Position numbers and translations under genes: made by a program. Below the pieces are notes generated by a model. The model was given only the letters and a program-made list of their open reading frames with translations, did no database searches and was not told the origin of the DNA. A DNA stretch of 64,000 bases from Kitasatospora sp052076145 (GTDB lineage Bacteria; Actinomycetota; Actinomycetes; Streptomycetales; Streptomycetaceae): NCBI RefSeq assembly GCF_052076145.1, contig NZ_CP197246.1, forward strand, positions 5,642,001 to 5,706,000, read 5' to 3'. Below, piece by piece: positions 8,276-17,606 of the stretch; position 1 is the stretch's first letter; each line of letters begins with the position of its first letter.

Positions 8276-9130
8276 GTGAGTCCCAACGGCTCCGACCGCT
8301 CGCCGCGGCGCACGATGCGGCGGAAGCTGCCTCAGGCGCTGGCACTGGGCCTCGTCATCGCGACCGCTACCGGCTGCTCGGCCAACGACCTCCCCAGGCT
8401 TGGCCTCCCGAGCCCGGTCACGAAGGAAGGGCCCCTGGTCCTTCACATGTGGCAGGGCTCCTGGATCGCGGCGCTGGTGATCGGTGCATTGATGTGGGGT
8501 CTGATCATCTGGAGCGTGATCTTCCACCGGCGCAAGCGCACCGGTGTGGAGCTCCCCCCGCAGACCCGGTACAACGTGCCCCTTGAGGCGCTGTACACCG
8601 CGGTCCCCATCGTCATCGTCTCGGTGCTCTTCTACTTCGTCGCCCGCGACGAGTCGCGCCTGACCACGGTGTCGGCGAAGCCGCAGCACTTCGTCAACGT
8701 GGTCGGCTTCCAGTGGAGCTGGGCGTTCAACTACGAGAACACCGAGAACCCCGACCCGGCGAACACCGACGCCGCGTACGAGGTCGGCACGCCGGCCGAG
8801 CCGCCGACGCTGTGGCTGCCGATCAACGAGACGGTGCAGTTCCGCCTCACCTCGCGGGACGTCATCCACGACTTCTGGCCCGTCAACTTCATGATGAAGA
8901 TGGACGTCGTGCCGGGTGTCGTGAACAAGTTCGAGGTCACCCCGACCGCGCTGGGCACCTTCAAGGGGAAGTGCGCCGAGCTCTGCGGCGTCGACCACTC
9001 CCGGATGCTGTTCAACGTCCACGTCGTGACCCACGACGAGTACGAGCAGCACCTCAAGGAGCTGCGGGCCAAGGGCCAGACCGGCGCGGTGCCTTCGGGC
9101 ATCACGACCATGGGAAGTGAAGAGAAGTGA
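8276..9130 (+). CDS. ctaC: Cytochrome c oxidase subunit II
   Basis: 284 aa. A lipobox-like A-T-G-C (Cys34) ends the signal helix, as expected for lipoprotein CtaC of Gram-positives. Two membrane helices follow (about 60-80 and 105-125), then the outer cupredoxin domain. The CuA ligands are visible as C233-A-E-L-C237-G-V-D-H241 with M244. It takes electrons from the cytochrome bcc complex and passes them to CtaD. The GTG at 8276 has GGGAAGG upstream; the open frame runs further 5' but without conservation. The stop overlaps the ctaD GTG by 4 nt, so translation is probably coupled. Confidence 0.96.
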   Translation: MSPNGSDRSPRRTMRRKLPQALALGLVIATATGCSANDLPRLGLPSPVTKEGPLVLHMWQGSWIAALVIGALMWGLIIWSVIFHRRKRTGVELPPQTRYNVPLEALYTAVPIVIVSVLFYFVARDESRLTTVSAKPQHFVNVVGFQWSWAFNYENTENPDPANTDAAYEVGTPAEPPTLWLPINETVQFRLTSRDVIHDFWPVNFMMKMDVVPGVVNKFEVTPTALGTFKGKCAELCGVDHSRMLFNVHVVTHDEYEQHLKELRAKGQTGAVPSGITTMGSEEK

Positions 9131-10908
9131 CTATCCTCAACGAGCCCGCCGCTGCCGGCGGGGCACACGGGGCCTCGGTCACGGTCGGCGGGGCAGAGCG
9201 CACCCGCAAGCCGGGTTCGACCATCATCAAGTGGCTGACCACCACCGACCACAAGACGATCGGCACGATGTACCTCGGTACCTCGTTCGCGTTCTTCCTG
9301 ATCGGTGGCATTCTCGCCCTCGTCATGCGCGCCGAGCTCGCCCGTCCGGGGACGCAGATCCTCTCGAACGAGCAGTTCAACCAGGCGTTCACGATGCACG
9401 GCACGATCATGCTGCTGATGTTCGCGACGCCGCTCTTCGCCGGCTTCGCGAACTGGATCATGCCGCTCCAGATCGGCGCCCCCGACGTCGCCTTCCCGCG
9501 GCTGAACATGTTCGCGTACTGGCTGTACCTCTTCGGCTCGACGATCGCGGTCGGTGGCTTCCTCACCCCGCAGGGCGCGGCCGACTTCGGCTGGTTCGCC
9601 TACTCCCCGCTGTCGGACGCCGTCCGCTCGCCGGGTGTCGGCGCCGACATGTGGATCATGGGTCTGGCCTTCTCCGGCTTCGGCACGATCCTCGGTGCGG
9701 TCAACTTCATCACCACCATCATCTGCATGCGCGCGCCCGGCATGACGATGTTCCGGATGTCGATCTTCGTCTGGAACGTCCTGCTCACCGCCGTGCTCGT
9801 CCTGCTGGCCTTCCCGGTCCTCGCCGCCGCGCTCTTCGCGCTGGAGGCGGATCGGAAATTCGGGGCACATGTCTTCGACCCGGCCAACGGTGGCTCACTG
9901 CTCTGGCAGCACCTCTTCTGGTTCTTCGGCCACCCCGAGGTGTACATCATCGCGCTGCCGTTCTTCGGCATCGTGTCGGAGATCATCCCGGTCTTCAGCC
10001 GTAAGCCGATGTTCGGCTACTCCGGCCTGATCGCCGCGACCATCGGCATCGCCGGTCTGTCCGTGACGGTGTGGGCCCACCACATGTACGTCACCGGCCA
10101 GGTGCTGCTGCCGTTCTTCTCCTTCATGACCTTCCTGATCGCCGTCCCGACCGGTGTGAAGTTCTTCAACTGGGTCGGCACGATGTGGAAGGGCTCGCTG
10201 AGCTTCGAGACTCCGATGCTGTGGACGGTCGGCTTCCTGGTGACCTTCCTGTTCGGCGGTCTGACGGGCGTTCTGCTCGCCTCCCCGCCGATCGACTTCC
10301 ACGTCTCGGACTCGTACTTCGTCGTGGCGCACTTCCACTACGTGGTCTTCGGCACCGTCGTCTTCGCGATGTTCGCCGGCTTCCACTTCTGGTGGCCGAA
10401 GATGACCGGCAAGATGCTCGACGAGCGCCTTGGCAAGATCACCTTCTGGACGCTGTTCATCGGCTTCCACACCACCTTCCTGGTGCAGCACTGGCTCGGC
10501 GCGGAGGGCATGGTCCGCCGCTACGCCGACTACCTGGCCTCGGACGGCTTCACCACGCTGAACACCGTCTCGACCATCGGCTCCTTCCTGCTCGGTATGT
10601 CGATCCTGCCGTTCCTCTACAACGTCTGGAAGACCGCCAAGTACGGCGAGAAGGTCGAGGTCGACGACCCGTGGGGTTACGGCCGTTCGCTGGAGTGGGC
10701 GACCTCCTGCCCGCCGCCGCGGCACAACTTCCTCACCCTGCCCCGGATCCGCTCCGAATCCCCGGCGTTCGACCTGCACCACCCGGACATCGCGGCGCTG
10801 GACTACCTGGAGCACCACGGCGAGCTGCCCAAGCACTTCGCCGGTGTGACCCCCGCTTCGTACGACGCCCCGAAGCTGGACGCCAAGAAGAAGGAAGGCA
10901 ACGGCTGA
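9127..10908 (+). CDS. ctaD: Cytochrome c oxidase subunit I
   Basis: 593 aa, about 12 membrane helices. Heme-copper oxidase signatures are clear: the first-helix histidine region (F-T-M-H-G-T-I-M), F-F-G-H-P-E-V-Y-I for CuB and the cross-linked Tyr, W-A-H-H-M-Y for the CuB histidines, and V-A-H-F-H-Y-V for the heme ligands. It is the proton-pumping, oxygen-reducing core of the aa3 oxidase. The GTG start lies inside the end of ctaC, and ctaF begins on the last base of its stop codon, so ctaC-ctaD-ctaF is one tight operon. Confidence 0.97.
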   Translation: MTILNEPAAAGGAHGASVTVGGAERTRKPGSTIIKWLTTTDHKTIGTMYLGTSFAFFLIGGILALVMRAELARPGTQILSNEQFNQAFTMHGTIMLLMFATPLFAGFANWIMPLQIGAPDVAFPRLNMFAYWLYLFGSTIAVGGFLTPQGAADFGWFAYSPLSDAVRSPGVGADMWIMGLAFSGFGTILGAVNFITTIICMRAPGMTMFRMSIFVWNVLLTAVLVLLAFPVLAAALFALEADRKFGAHVFDPANGGSLLWQHLFWFFGHPEVYIIALPFFGIVSEIIPVFSRKPMFGYSGLIAATIGIAGLSVTVWAHHMYVTGQVLLPFFSFMTFLIAVPTGVKFFNWVGTMWKGSLSFETPMLWTVGFLVTFLFGGLTGVLLASPPIDFHVSDSYFVVAHFHYVVFGTVVFAMFAGFHFWWPKMTGKMLDERLGKITFWTLFIGFHTTFLVQHWLGAEGMVRRYADYLASDGFTTLNTVSTIGSFLLGMSILPFLYNVWKTAKYGEKVEVDDPWGYGRSLEWATSCPPPRHNFLTLPRIRSESPAFDLHHPDIAALDYLEHHGELPKHFAGVTPASYDAPKLDAKKKEGNG

Positions 10909-11324
10909 TGAAGGAACAGGGCAAGATCTTCCTCGGCTTCGCGGTCTTCATCCTGGCGATGGCGATCACGTACGGCCTGTGGACCTCGCACAGCGAGCAC
11001 GGCACGGAGGCCGCCGGTACCACGGCGCTCTTCCTGGCCTTCGGCCTCTGCGCCTTCATCGGTTACTACCTCGCCTTCACCGCCCGTCGGGTGGACAGCG
11101 GCGCGGGTGACAACCCCGAGGCCGAGGTCGCCGACGACGCCGGCGAGGTGGGCTTCTTCGCTCCGCACAGCTGGCAGCCGCTCTCGCTGGCCATCGGTGG
11201 CGCGCTCGCGTTCATGGGCGTCATCTTCGGCTGGTGGCTGCTGTACTGGTCGATCCCGATCATCCTGATCGGCCTCTACGGCTGGGTCTTCGAGTTCTAC
11301 CGGGGCGAGGACCAGAACCAGTAG
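10908..11324 (+). CDS. ctaF: Cytochrome c oxidase subunit IV (actinobacterial CtaF)
   Basis: 138 aa. The ATG overlaps the ctaD stop (TGATG). Four hydrophobic segments are seen: two at the N-terminus, a polar loop rich in Asp/Glu, and a closely spaced pair ending in F-E-F-Y-R-G. This is the small membrane subunit found only in actinobacterial aa3 oxidases that form a supercomplex with QcrCAB. It is recognised from context, length and topology rather than catalytic residues. Confidence 0.93.
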   Translation: MKEQGKIFLGFAVFILAMAITYGLWTSHSEHGTEAAGTTALFLAFGLCAFIGYYLAFTARRVDSGAGDNPEAEVADDAGEVGFFAPHSWQPLSLAIGGALAFMGVIFGWWLLYWSIPIILIGLYGWVFEFYRGEDQNQ

Positions 11325-11346
11325 GTTCCCCTCCGCACCGCGCACC

Positions 11347-11381
11347 GGGCCGGGCATCCCTTCGGGGGTGCCCGGCCCTTT
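11347..11381 (+). terminator. Terminator after ctaF
   Basis: GGGCCGGGCA-T-CCC, loop TTCG, GGG-G-TGCCCGGCCC, then TTT: a 14-bp stem with one mismatched pair and a stable UUCG-type tetraloop. It closes the ctaCDF operon. Confidence 0.85.
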
Positions 11382-11497
11382 GCCGTGTCCGTCGTCCGCC
11401 GACCGTCGTCCGCTCACCCGTTCGGGGCTGTGGGAGTGCCGTGTGTCGCGGCACGTTCCTACGATCTGTTAGATCATCGGACCCCTTGGAGGCAGCG

Positions 11498-12757
11498 ATG
11501 ATGACAGGCAGACTTCTCCGGTGCGGGGTCGCCACGGCGGCGTTGGCGCTGCTGGCGCCGGTCGCGGGATGCTCCTCGCAGGGCCCGGACGACACCGTCG
11601 GGGCACCCACGGCGGTGGACGTCGGTGCGCTGGTGCACCTGCCCTCCGCGGGCGACGTGGACCCGTCCCAGCCCTTCACCGTCACCGCCGAGCCGGGCAG
11701 CCGGCTCACCGACGTGACGCTGAGCTCGGCGGACGGCCGGACGGTGGCCGGGCGGCTCGCGGCCGACCAGCACAGCTGGCAGGCCGCCGGCGGCCTCCGG
11801 GCCGGTACCCGCTACACCGTCAAGGTCACCGCCGACGACGGCAAGGGCGGCCGGGGCGAGACCTCCGGCACCTTCGGCACCCTCACCCCGACGGACCAGA
11901 TCACCGCCCAGCTCGGGCCCGACTCCTCCGGCAGCGGCATCTACGGCGTCGGCCAGCCGCTCACCGTGCAGCTCTCCGAGGCGGTCAAGGAGCCCGGAGC
12001 CCGGCAGGAGATCGAGAAGAGCCTGAAGGTCGTCTCCGAGCCCGCCGTGTCCGGCGCCTGGTACTGGGTCGACGACAAGAACCTGCACTTCCGCCCACAG
12101 GAGTACTGGCCGGCCGGCGCCCGGATAAAGCTGAGCTACGACCGGCCGGGGGCCAAGGTCTCCGACGGCCGGTACGTGGGGGAGCCGGGCAGCCGCAGCT
12201 TCCGGATCGGCGACCGGGTCGAGGCCGTGGTCGACGCCGCCGCCCACCAACTGACGTACCGCCGGAACGGCCAGGTGGTGACCACCATCCCGGTCACCAC
12301 CGGCAAGCCCGGCTTCTCCACCCGCAACGGCATCAAGGTGGTGCTCGGCCAGGAGTCACTCGTCCGGATGAACGGCGAGACCATCGGCATCGCGACGGGC
12401 AGCAAGGAGGCGTACGACCTGGAGGTCCACTGGGCGACCCGGGTGACGTGGAGCGGCGAGTACGTCCACGCGGCGCCGTGGTCGGTCGGCTCCCAGGGCG
12501 TCGAGAACGTCAGCCACGGCTGCACCGGGATGAGCACCGACAACGCCAAGTGGTTCTTCGACCAGACCCGGGTCGGCGACATCGTCCAGGTCGTCAACAG
12601 CCTCGGCGCCCAGATGGAGCCCTTCGGCAACGGCTTCGGCGACTGGAACATCGCCTGGGACAGCTGGGTCAAGCACAGCGCCCTGGGCCAGCCCGTCTCC
12701 ACGGCCGGCCCGCTGGAGACCAGCGCTCTGACGGACGGTCCGTCGCCCGAGATCTGA
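11498..12757 (+). CDS. L,D-transpeptidase, lipoprotein, with Ig-like domains
   Basis: About 419 aa (ATG at 11498 or 11501; GGAGGC upstream). The signal helix ends in P-V-A-G-C, a lipobox. Residues about 45-250 look like two Ig-like modules, as in mycobacterial Ldt enzymes. The YkuD catalytic domain follows, with the active-site motif S-H-G-C-T-G-M-S carrying the nucleophilic cysteine; the arginine of the common SHGCxR form is replaced, as in many actinobacterial enzymes. Expected role: making 3-3 peptidoglycan cross-links outside the membrane. It stands alone between the two respiratory operons. Confidence 0.9.
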   Translation: MMTGRLLRCGVATAALALLAPVAGCSSQGPDDTVGAPTAVDVGALVHLPSAGDVDPSQPFTVTAEPGSRLTDVTLSSADGRTVAGRLAADQHSWQAAGGLRAGTRYTVKVTADDGKGGRGETSGTFGTLTPTDQITAQLGPDSSGSGIYGVGQPLTVQLSEAVKEPGARQEIEKSLKVVSEPAVSGAWYWVDDKNLHFRPQEYWPAGARIKLSYDRPGAKVSDGRYVGEPGSRSFRIGDRVEAVVDAAAHQLTYRRNGQVVTTIPVTTGKPGFSTRNGIKVVLGQESLVRMNGETIGIATGSKEAYDLEVHWATRVTWSGEYVHAAPWSVGSQGVENVSHGCTGMSTDNAKWFFDQTRVGDIVQVVNSLGAQMEPFGNGFGDWNIAWDSWVKHSALGQPVSTAGPLETSALTDGPSPEI

Positions 12758-12772
12758 CGCTTACGGCCAACC

Positions 12773-12850
12773 TCAGGGGGCGCGGGGAACTGCGCGACCA
12801 GGCACCCACGAAGGTGCACGGTTGCTCGCGCAGTTCCCCGCGCCCCCTGA
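12773..12850. repeat. GC-rich palindromic repeat, copy 1
   Basis: Perfect 25-bp arms (12773-12797 and 12826-12850) around a 28-nt loop. The arm core GGGGCGCGGGGAACT is shared with copies near 32.7, 37.9 and 58.9 kb. This copy ends at the 3' side of both the L,D-transpeptidase gene and the convergent gntR gene, so it could also stop transcription from both sides. Confidence 0.9.
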
Positions 12851-12852
12851 CG

Positions 12853-13224
12853 TCAGCCCGTCCCGTACGCGAGCGCGATGGCGTTGGCTGCTGCCGCCAG
12901 GGCTTCGTCGTGGGTGATGCCCAGGCGGAGGGCGCGCTCCGCGTACTCGGCCGCCGCGCCTGCGGCGAGGCGGTGGGCGGTGTCGCCGGGGGCGGCGACG
13001 AGGGTGCCGCGGCGGCCGTGGGTCTCCACGACTCCGTCGGCCTCGAGTTCGCGGTAGGCGCGGGCGACGGTGTTGGGGGCCAGGCCGAGTTCCTCGGCCA
13101 GGGCGCGGACGGTGGGGAGCTTCAGGCCGGTCGGGAGGGTGCCGGTGCGGGCCTGGTCGGCGATCTGGGCGCGGAGCTGCTCGTACGGGGGCGTGGCGGC
13201 GGCGGGGTCGATCGTCAGCTGCAT
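12853..13224 (-). CDS. GntR-family transcriptional regulator (YtrA-type, short)
   Basis: 123 aa. The winged helix-turn-helix of GntR proteins is seen at residues 10-75 (P-P-Y-E-Q-L-R-A-Q-I, then L-P-T-V-R-A-L-A-E-E-L and A-P-N-T-V-A-R-A-Y-R-E-L-E-A-D-G). Only about 45 residues remain, which fits the YtrA subfamily with a small dimerisation tail and no large effector domain. Such regulators often control ABC transporters, but none is near. It lies 93 bp after qcrB on the same strand, separated by a strong hairpin. Confidence 0.88.
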   Translation of the reverse strand: MQLTIDPAAATPPYEQLRAQIADQARTGTLPTGLKLPTVRALAEELGLAPNTVARAYRELEADGVVETHGRRGTLVAAPGDTAHRLAAGAAAEYAERALRLGITHDEALAAAANAIALAYGTG

Positions 13225-13254
13225 GGGGGCTCCTGGGCTCCTGGGGGAACGGCC

Positions 13255-13292
13255 GAGGCCCCTTCCCCGGCGGGTGCCGGGGAAGGGGCCTC
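13255..13292. terminator. Strong hairpin after qcrB
   Basis: A perfect 17-bp inverted repeat (13255-13271 with 13276-13292) with a 4-nt GGGT loop, between the end of qcrB and the start of gntR. It probably ends the ctaE-qcrCAB transcript. Confidence 0.85.
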
Positions 13293-13317
13293 AGGTGGCG
13301 GATCGGACCGGCCGGGA

Positions 13318-14976
13318 TCAGTGGTGGCCGTGGCCGCTGGTGATCTCGTGGTGCTCCTCGGCCGTGGGCTTGTTGATCTGGTTGCCCTCGGCGAAGTAAC
13401 CCTTGGAGAGCTTGGCGCGGAGCTTGGTGGCCTGGCCGACCTTGCGCTTGACGCCGTTCTCGTCGACCTCGGCCGGGAGCTCCAGCGGCTGCTGCTGCTC
13501 GTGGGCCGTGAGCTTGAAGAGCTTGTCCTGCGGCAGCTGCGCGTGGATCTCGACGAACTCACCGTGCGGCAGGCGCTTGATGACGCCGGTCTCGCGACCG
13601 TGCAGCACCTTCTCCTTGTCGCGGCGCTGCAGGCCGAGGCACCAGCGCTTGGTGATGAAGAAGACGATCACCGGCATCACGAAGAAGGACACCCGGACGA
13701 AGTACGTGATGTCGTTGATCGAGAGGTGCAGGTGGGTCGCGACGAGGTCGTTGCCACCGCCGATCAGGAGCACGATGTACTCGCTGATCCAGGCCGCGCC
13801 GACAGCGGTGCGGACGGGCGCGTTGCGCGGGCGGTCCAGGATGTGGCGCTCACGCTTGTCGCCGGTGATCCACGCCTCGATGAAGGGGTAGAAGGCGATC
13901 GAGAAGAGCACCGCGGGGAAGAGCATCAGCGGGATGAACACACCCAGGTTGAGGGTGTGGCCCCAGATCGGGATCTCCCAGCCGGGCATGGCGCGGATCA
14001 GACCCTCGGGCATGCCCATGTACCAGTCCGGCTGGGCGTCGGTGGACACCTGGTCGGGGCGGTACGGGCCGTAGGCCCAGATCGGGTTGACGGTGGCGAT
14101 CGCCGAGATGGCGGCGATGAGGCCGAACACCAGGAAGAAGAAGCCACCGGCCTTGGCCATGTAGACCGGCATGAGCGGCATGCCGACGACGTTCTCCTCG
14201 GTCTTGCCGGCACCCGCGAACTGCGTGTGCTTGTGGTAGAAGACCAGGATCAGGTGGGCCACCAGCAGGCCGAGCATGATGCCCGGGATGAGCAGCACGT
14301 GCACGGTGAAGAGCCGCGGCACGATGTCGGTGCCGGGGAACTCGCCGCCGAAGATGAACATCTGGAGGTACGAGCCCACCAGCGGCATCGCCAGGACGGC
14401 GCCCTCCATGAAGCGGATGCCCGTACCGGAGAGCAGGTCGTCCGGGAGGGAGTAGCCCATGAAGCCGTCGAACATGCCCAGGAAGAGCAGCAGGAAGCCG
14501 AAGACCCAGTTGATCTCACGGGGCTTGCGGAACGCGCCGGTGAAGAACACGCGCATCATGTGCACGAGCATCGCGGCGACGAACACGATCGCGGCCCAGT
14601 GGTGGATCTGACGGATCAGCAGGCCACCGCGGATCTCGAAGCTGATGTCCATCGTCGAGGCGTAGGCCTCGGACATCTTGATGCCGTTCAGCGGGGCGTA
14701 GGTGCCGTGGTAGACGACCTCGCCCATGCTGGGCTTGAAGAAGAGCGTCAGGTAGACGCCCGTCAGGATGATGATGACGAAGGTGTAGAGGCAGATCTCG
14801 CCGAGCATGAAGGACCAGTGGTCCGGGAAGATCTTGCGCAGGTTGGCCTTGGCGAGGGAGTAGATCCCCAGCCGGCCGTCGAGGTAGTCCGCAGCCGCCT
14901 CCGCCTTGTTGGCGGGCTTGGCTCGCGTGCTGCTCGGCTTGGTCGCGCCGGAGGTGGCGCTGCTCGCGGAACTCAT
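13318..14976 (-). CDS. qcrB: Cytochrome bc1/bcc complex, cytochrome b subunit
   Basis: 552 aa, longer than mitochondrial cytochrome b because actinobacterial QcrB has N- and C-terminal cytoplasmic extensions. About eight membrane helices; the heme histidines fit H-H-W-A (after R-Q-I) and V-H-V in the second and fourth helices, and the quinol-site P-E-(W/G) region is present. The C-terminal 110 residues are polar and end H-G-H-H. The ATG overlaps the qcrA stop by 4 nt. It oxidises menaquinol and sends electrons to the Rieske centre and the diheme cytochrome. Confidence 0.96.
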   Translation of the reverse strand: MSSASSATSGATKPSSTRAKPANKAEAAADYLDGRLGIYSLAKANLRKIFPDHWSFMLGEICLYTFVIIILTGVYLTLFFKPSMGEVVYHGTYAPLNGIKMSEAYASTMDISFEIRGGLLIRQIHHWAAIVFVAAMLVHMMRVFFTGAFRKPREINWVFGFLLLFLGMFDGFMGYSLPDDLLSGTGIRFMEGAVLAMPLVGSYLQMFIFGGEFPGTDIVPRLFTVHVLLIPGIMLGLLVAHLILVFYHKHTQFAGAGKTEENVVGMPLMPVYMAKAGGFFFLVFGLIAAISAIATVNPIWAYGPYRPDQVSTDAQPDWYMGMPEGLIRAMPGWEIPIWGHTLNLGVFIPLMLFPAVLFSIAFYPFIEAWITGDKRERHILDRPRNAPVRTAVGAAWISEYIVLLIGGGNDLVATHLHLSINDITYFVRVSFFVMPVIVFFITKRWCLGLQRRDKEKVLHGRETGVIKRLPHGEFVEIHAQLPQDKLFKLTAHEQQQPLELPAEVDENGVKRKVGQATKLRAKLSKGYFAEGNQINKPTAEEHHEITSGHGHH

Positions 14977-16043
14977 GCGGAGCGCTCCCAGTAGCTCGGG
15001 CCGACGGGCTCCGCGAAGTCGCCGGTGGCGACCAGGAAGCCCTTCTCGTCAGTGGTGATCTTCAGCTGCGGCAGCGGGTGACCGGCCGGCCCGAAGATCA
15101 CGCGGGCGCCGTCCGCCAGGTCGAAGGTCGACTGGTGGCAGGGGCACAGCGCGTGGTGGGTCTGCTGCTCGTAGAGGCTGATCGGGCAGCCGACGTGCGT
15201 GCAGATCTTCGAGTAGGCGAGGATGCCCTCGAAGCCCAGGTCGCGGGACTTGTCGTCCTTGATGTCCTCCGGAGCGATCCGGATGAGCATCAGGGCGTCC
15301 TTGGCGATCTTCTCCTGGAACTTCTCGTCCGCCTCGGTCAGGCCCTCGGGCTTGGCGAAGGTGAGCGAGCCGATCTGGATGTCCTCGGCCTTCATCGGCT
15401 CATCGGTGTTCATGTTGATGAGCTGGATGGGCTTGACCGAGGTGGCCTCGATCCAACCGGTGTGCGCGAGCTTCTTCTCGGGCAGCGGGCCCAGGTCGCG
15501 CAGCAGCACGACGCCGGCGAGCGGCACCAGGGCCATCGAGCCGATCATGGTGTTGCGGATCATCTTGCGGCGGCCGAAGCCGGACTCCGCGGCACCCGTG
15601 CGGAACTGCTCGATGACGTCCGCGCGGACCTCGTCGTCGGCCTCGATCGCGTGACGCTCGGCGGGGAGCTCGTGGTCCGACATCAGGGTGCGGGCCCAGT
15701 GGACCGCGCCCGCGCCGATGCAGAACAGCGCCACGCCCAGGGTCAGGCCGAGCGCGAAGTTCAGCGCGCTGACGTGACCGATCGGGAAGACGTAGACGAT
15801 CTTGTCGATCGGGAAGACCACGTAGCTCGCGATGAACCCGACGGTGGCCAGCATCGACACCACGAACATCAGCGACACCTGGCGCTCGGCCCGCTTGGCG
15901 GCCCGCTCGTCGATGTCGGTGCGGCGCGGCTCGTGGGCCGGCAGGCCCGGGTCGGCGAACGGGTCGCCGTTCACGGCGACCTCGCTGCCGTGGGAGGCGT
16001 CGTGCGCCTGGGGCAACTTCTCTTCAGGCATCTCGTGGCTCAT
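14973..16043 (-). CDS. qcrA: Rieske iron-sulfur subunit of the bcc complex
   Basis: 356 aa. Three membrane helices in the N-terminal half are typical of actinobacterial QcrA, which differs from the single-helix Rieske proteins elsewhere. The [2Fe-2S] ligands are C-T-H-V-G-C and C-P-C-H-Q-S. The ATG at 16043 overlaps the qcrC stop; the frame is open upstream but that part is a shadow of qcrC. It carries electrons from QcrB to QcrC. Confidence 0.96.
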   Translation of the reverse strand: MSHEMPEEKLPQAHDASHGSEVAVNGDPFADPGLPAHEPRRTDIDERAAKRAERQVSLMFVVSMLATVGFIASYVVFPIDKIVYVFPIGHVSALNFALGLTLGVALFCIGAGAVHWARTLMSDHELPAERHAIEADDEVRADVIEQFRTGAAESGFGRRKMIRNTMIGSMALVPLAGVVLLRDLGPLPEKKLAHTGWIEATSVKPIQLINMNTDEPMKAEDIQIGSLTFAKPEGLTEADEKFQEKIAKDALMLIRIAPEDIKDDKSRDLGFEGILAYSKICTHVGCPISLYEQQTHHALCPCHQSTFDLADGARVIFGPAGHPLPQLKITTDEKGFLVATGDFAEPVGPSYWERSA

Positions 16044-16849
16044 GACTTCTTGGCCTTGGTGGTGTGGGCGGCGACCCAGATCGCGACCGCGATGAGAGCG
16101 CCGAGACCGAAGATCCAACCGAACAGACCCTCGGTCACCGGACCGAGGCTGCCGAGGGCGAGACCGCCGGGGTTGGGCTCGTCGTTGGTGGTGTGGCGGA
16201 CGAAGGCCACGATCTGACGCTTCTGCTCCTCCGGCATGGTGGTGTCGGGGAAGGAGGGCATGTTCTGCGGGCCGGTCTGCATGGCCTCGTAGATGTGCTT
16301 GGCGTCCACACCGTCCAGGGACGGCGCGTACTTGCCCTGCGTCAGGGCGCCACCCGAACCGGCGAAGTTGTGGCACTGCGCGCAGTTGGTGCGGAACAGC
16401 TCGCCACCCTTCGACACGTCGTTCGGGTTGGTCGAGGTGTACTGCTCGGGGGTCGGGACGACCGCGCCGGGGCCGAGGGAGGCCACGAAGGCGGCGAGCT
16501 GGTCGATCTCGGTCTGGGAGTAGATGACCTTCTTGCGCGGCACCTGGGCGCCGGGCTGCTGCGCGGGCATGCGGCCGGTGCCGACCTGGAAGTCGACCGC
16601 GGCGGAGCCCACGCCGACCAGGCTCGGACCGTCGGAGCTGCCCTGGCCGTTGAGGCCGTGGCAGGACGAGCAGCCGACGGCGAAGAGCCGCTTGCCCTCG
16701 TCGATCGCGAGCGACTGCGCCGAGGTGTCGGCCTGAGCCGCCTGGGCGGGCACGAACGCGGCGTACAGCCCCCCGGTCACCGCCAGGGCGAAGAGTAGGA
16801 CGACCAGCGCCGCCAATGGGTGGCGCCGTCGTGCGGAGAGCTTTTTCAC
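16040..16849 (-). CDS. qcrC: Diheme cytochrome c subunit of the bcc complex
   Basis: 269 aa. An N-terminal membrane anchor (about 12-32) is followed by two cytochrome c domains, each with its heme motif: C-S-S-C-H near residue 60 and C-A-Q-C-H near 160. A C-terminal helix re-enters the membrane (G-L-F-G-W-I-F-G-L-G). Two hemes on one subunit is the hallmark of actinobacterial QcrC, which replaces a soluble cytochrome c by direct transfer to CtaC. It is in the operon ctaE-qcrC-qcrA-qcrB. Confidence 0.96.
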   Translation of the reverse strand: MKKLSARRRHPLAALVVLLFALAVTGGLYAAFVPAQAAQADTSAQSLAIDEGKRLFAVGCSSCHGLNGQGSSDGPSLVGVGSAAVDFQVGTGRMPAQQPGAQVPRKKVIYSQTEIDQLAAFVASLGPGAVVPTPEQYTSTNPNDVSKGGELFRTNCAQCHNFAGSGGALTQGKYAPSLDGVDAKHIYEAMQTGPQNMPSFPDTTMPEEQKRQIVAFVRHTTNDEPNPGGLALGSLGPVTEGLFGWIFGLGALIAVAIWVAAHTTKAKKS

Positions 16850-16985
16850 GGAATAACCCCGGTGTCAGGATCTGGTCGGCTGGTGAGTGCGCCCGGGTGC
16901 CGGGGCTTCTACCCGGCTGGGGATGCGCGCGGTCGGCGGTCAGGCACCTGCGTGTCCGCCGGCAGCCAGCGACCTGATCAGCTGG

Positions 16986-17606
16986 TTACTTGATCAGGTA
17001 GATGGTCGCGAACAGGCCGATCCACACGACGTCGACGAAGTGCCAGTAGTACGACACCACGATCGCGGCGGTGGCCTGCTCGTGCGTGAACCGCTTGGCT
17101 GCGTACGTCCGTCCCAGGACCAGCAGGAAGGCGATCAGACCACCCGTCACGTGCATGCCGTGGAAGCCGGTGGTCAGGTAGAACACCGTGCCGTACGGGT
17201 CGGAGGACAGCGAGAGGCCGTCCTTCTTGACCAGCTCGGTGTACTCGAAGATCTGGCCGCCGATGAAGATCGCGCCCATCACGAAGGTGATGGAGAACCA
17301 CGAGCGGAGCTTCTTCACGTCACCGCGCTCGGCGGCGAAGACGCCGAGCTGACAGGTGAGGGAGGAGAGCACCAGGATCGTGGTGTTCACCGAGGAGAAG
17401 GGGACGTTGAGGGCGTGAGCCTTCTCCGCCCAGAACTCAGGGCCCTTGACCGAGCGGAGCGTGAAGTACATCGCGAAGAGGGCCGCGAAGAACATCAGCT
17501 CGGAGCTCAGCCAGACGATGGTTCCGACGCTGACGAGGTTCGGCCTGTTGACCGCTCCGTGCGCGTGTCCGGTTTCTGTTGCTGTTGCTGTCGCCACGAC
17601 GGACAT
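16986..17606 (-). CDS. ctaE: Cytochrome c oxidase subunit III
   Basis: 206 aa with five hydrophobic segments, the short actinobacterial form of subunit III. Conserved parts include W-L-S-S-E-L-M-F-F near residue 33 and the C-terminal S-Y-Y-W-H-F-V-D-V-V-W. It is the first gene of the ctaE-qcrC-qcrA-qcrB operon, 136 bp ahead of qcrC, so one oxidase subunit is made with the bcc complex rather than with ctaCDF. The start at 17606 is an ATG. Confidence 0.95.
   Translation of the reverse strand: MSVVATATATETGHAHGAVNRPNLVSVGTIVWLSSELMFFAALFAMYFTLRSVKGPEFWAEKAHALNVPFSSVNTTILVLSSLTCQLGVFAAERGDVKKLRSWFSITFVMGAIFIGGQIFEYTELVKKDGLSLSSDPYGTVFYLTTGFHGMHVTGGLIAFLLVLGRTYAAKRFTHEQATAAIVVSYYWHFVDVVWIGLFATIYLIK

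Noticed and set aside
12762..12850. Palindrome copy 1 as only a terminator
   Set aside because: Its arm sequence recurs at three other places with nearly the same bases and loop length, so a repeat family explains it better, although it may also terminate transcription.
11521..14994. Very long plus-strand open frame (over 1,100 codons) across the L,D-transpeptidase, gntR and qcrB
   Set aside because: It is out of frame with three well-supported genes and reads as Arg/Ala/Gly-rich sequence with no domain; high GC makes stop codons rare in such frames.
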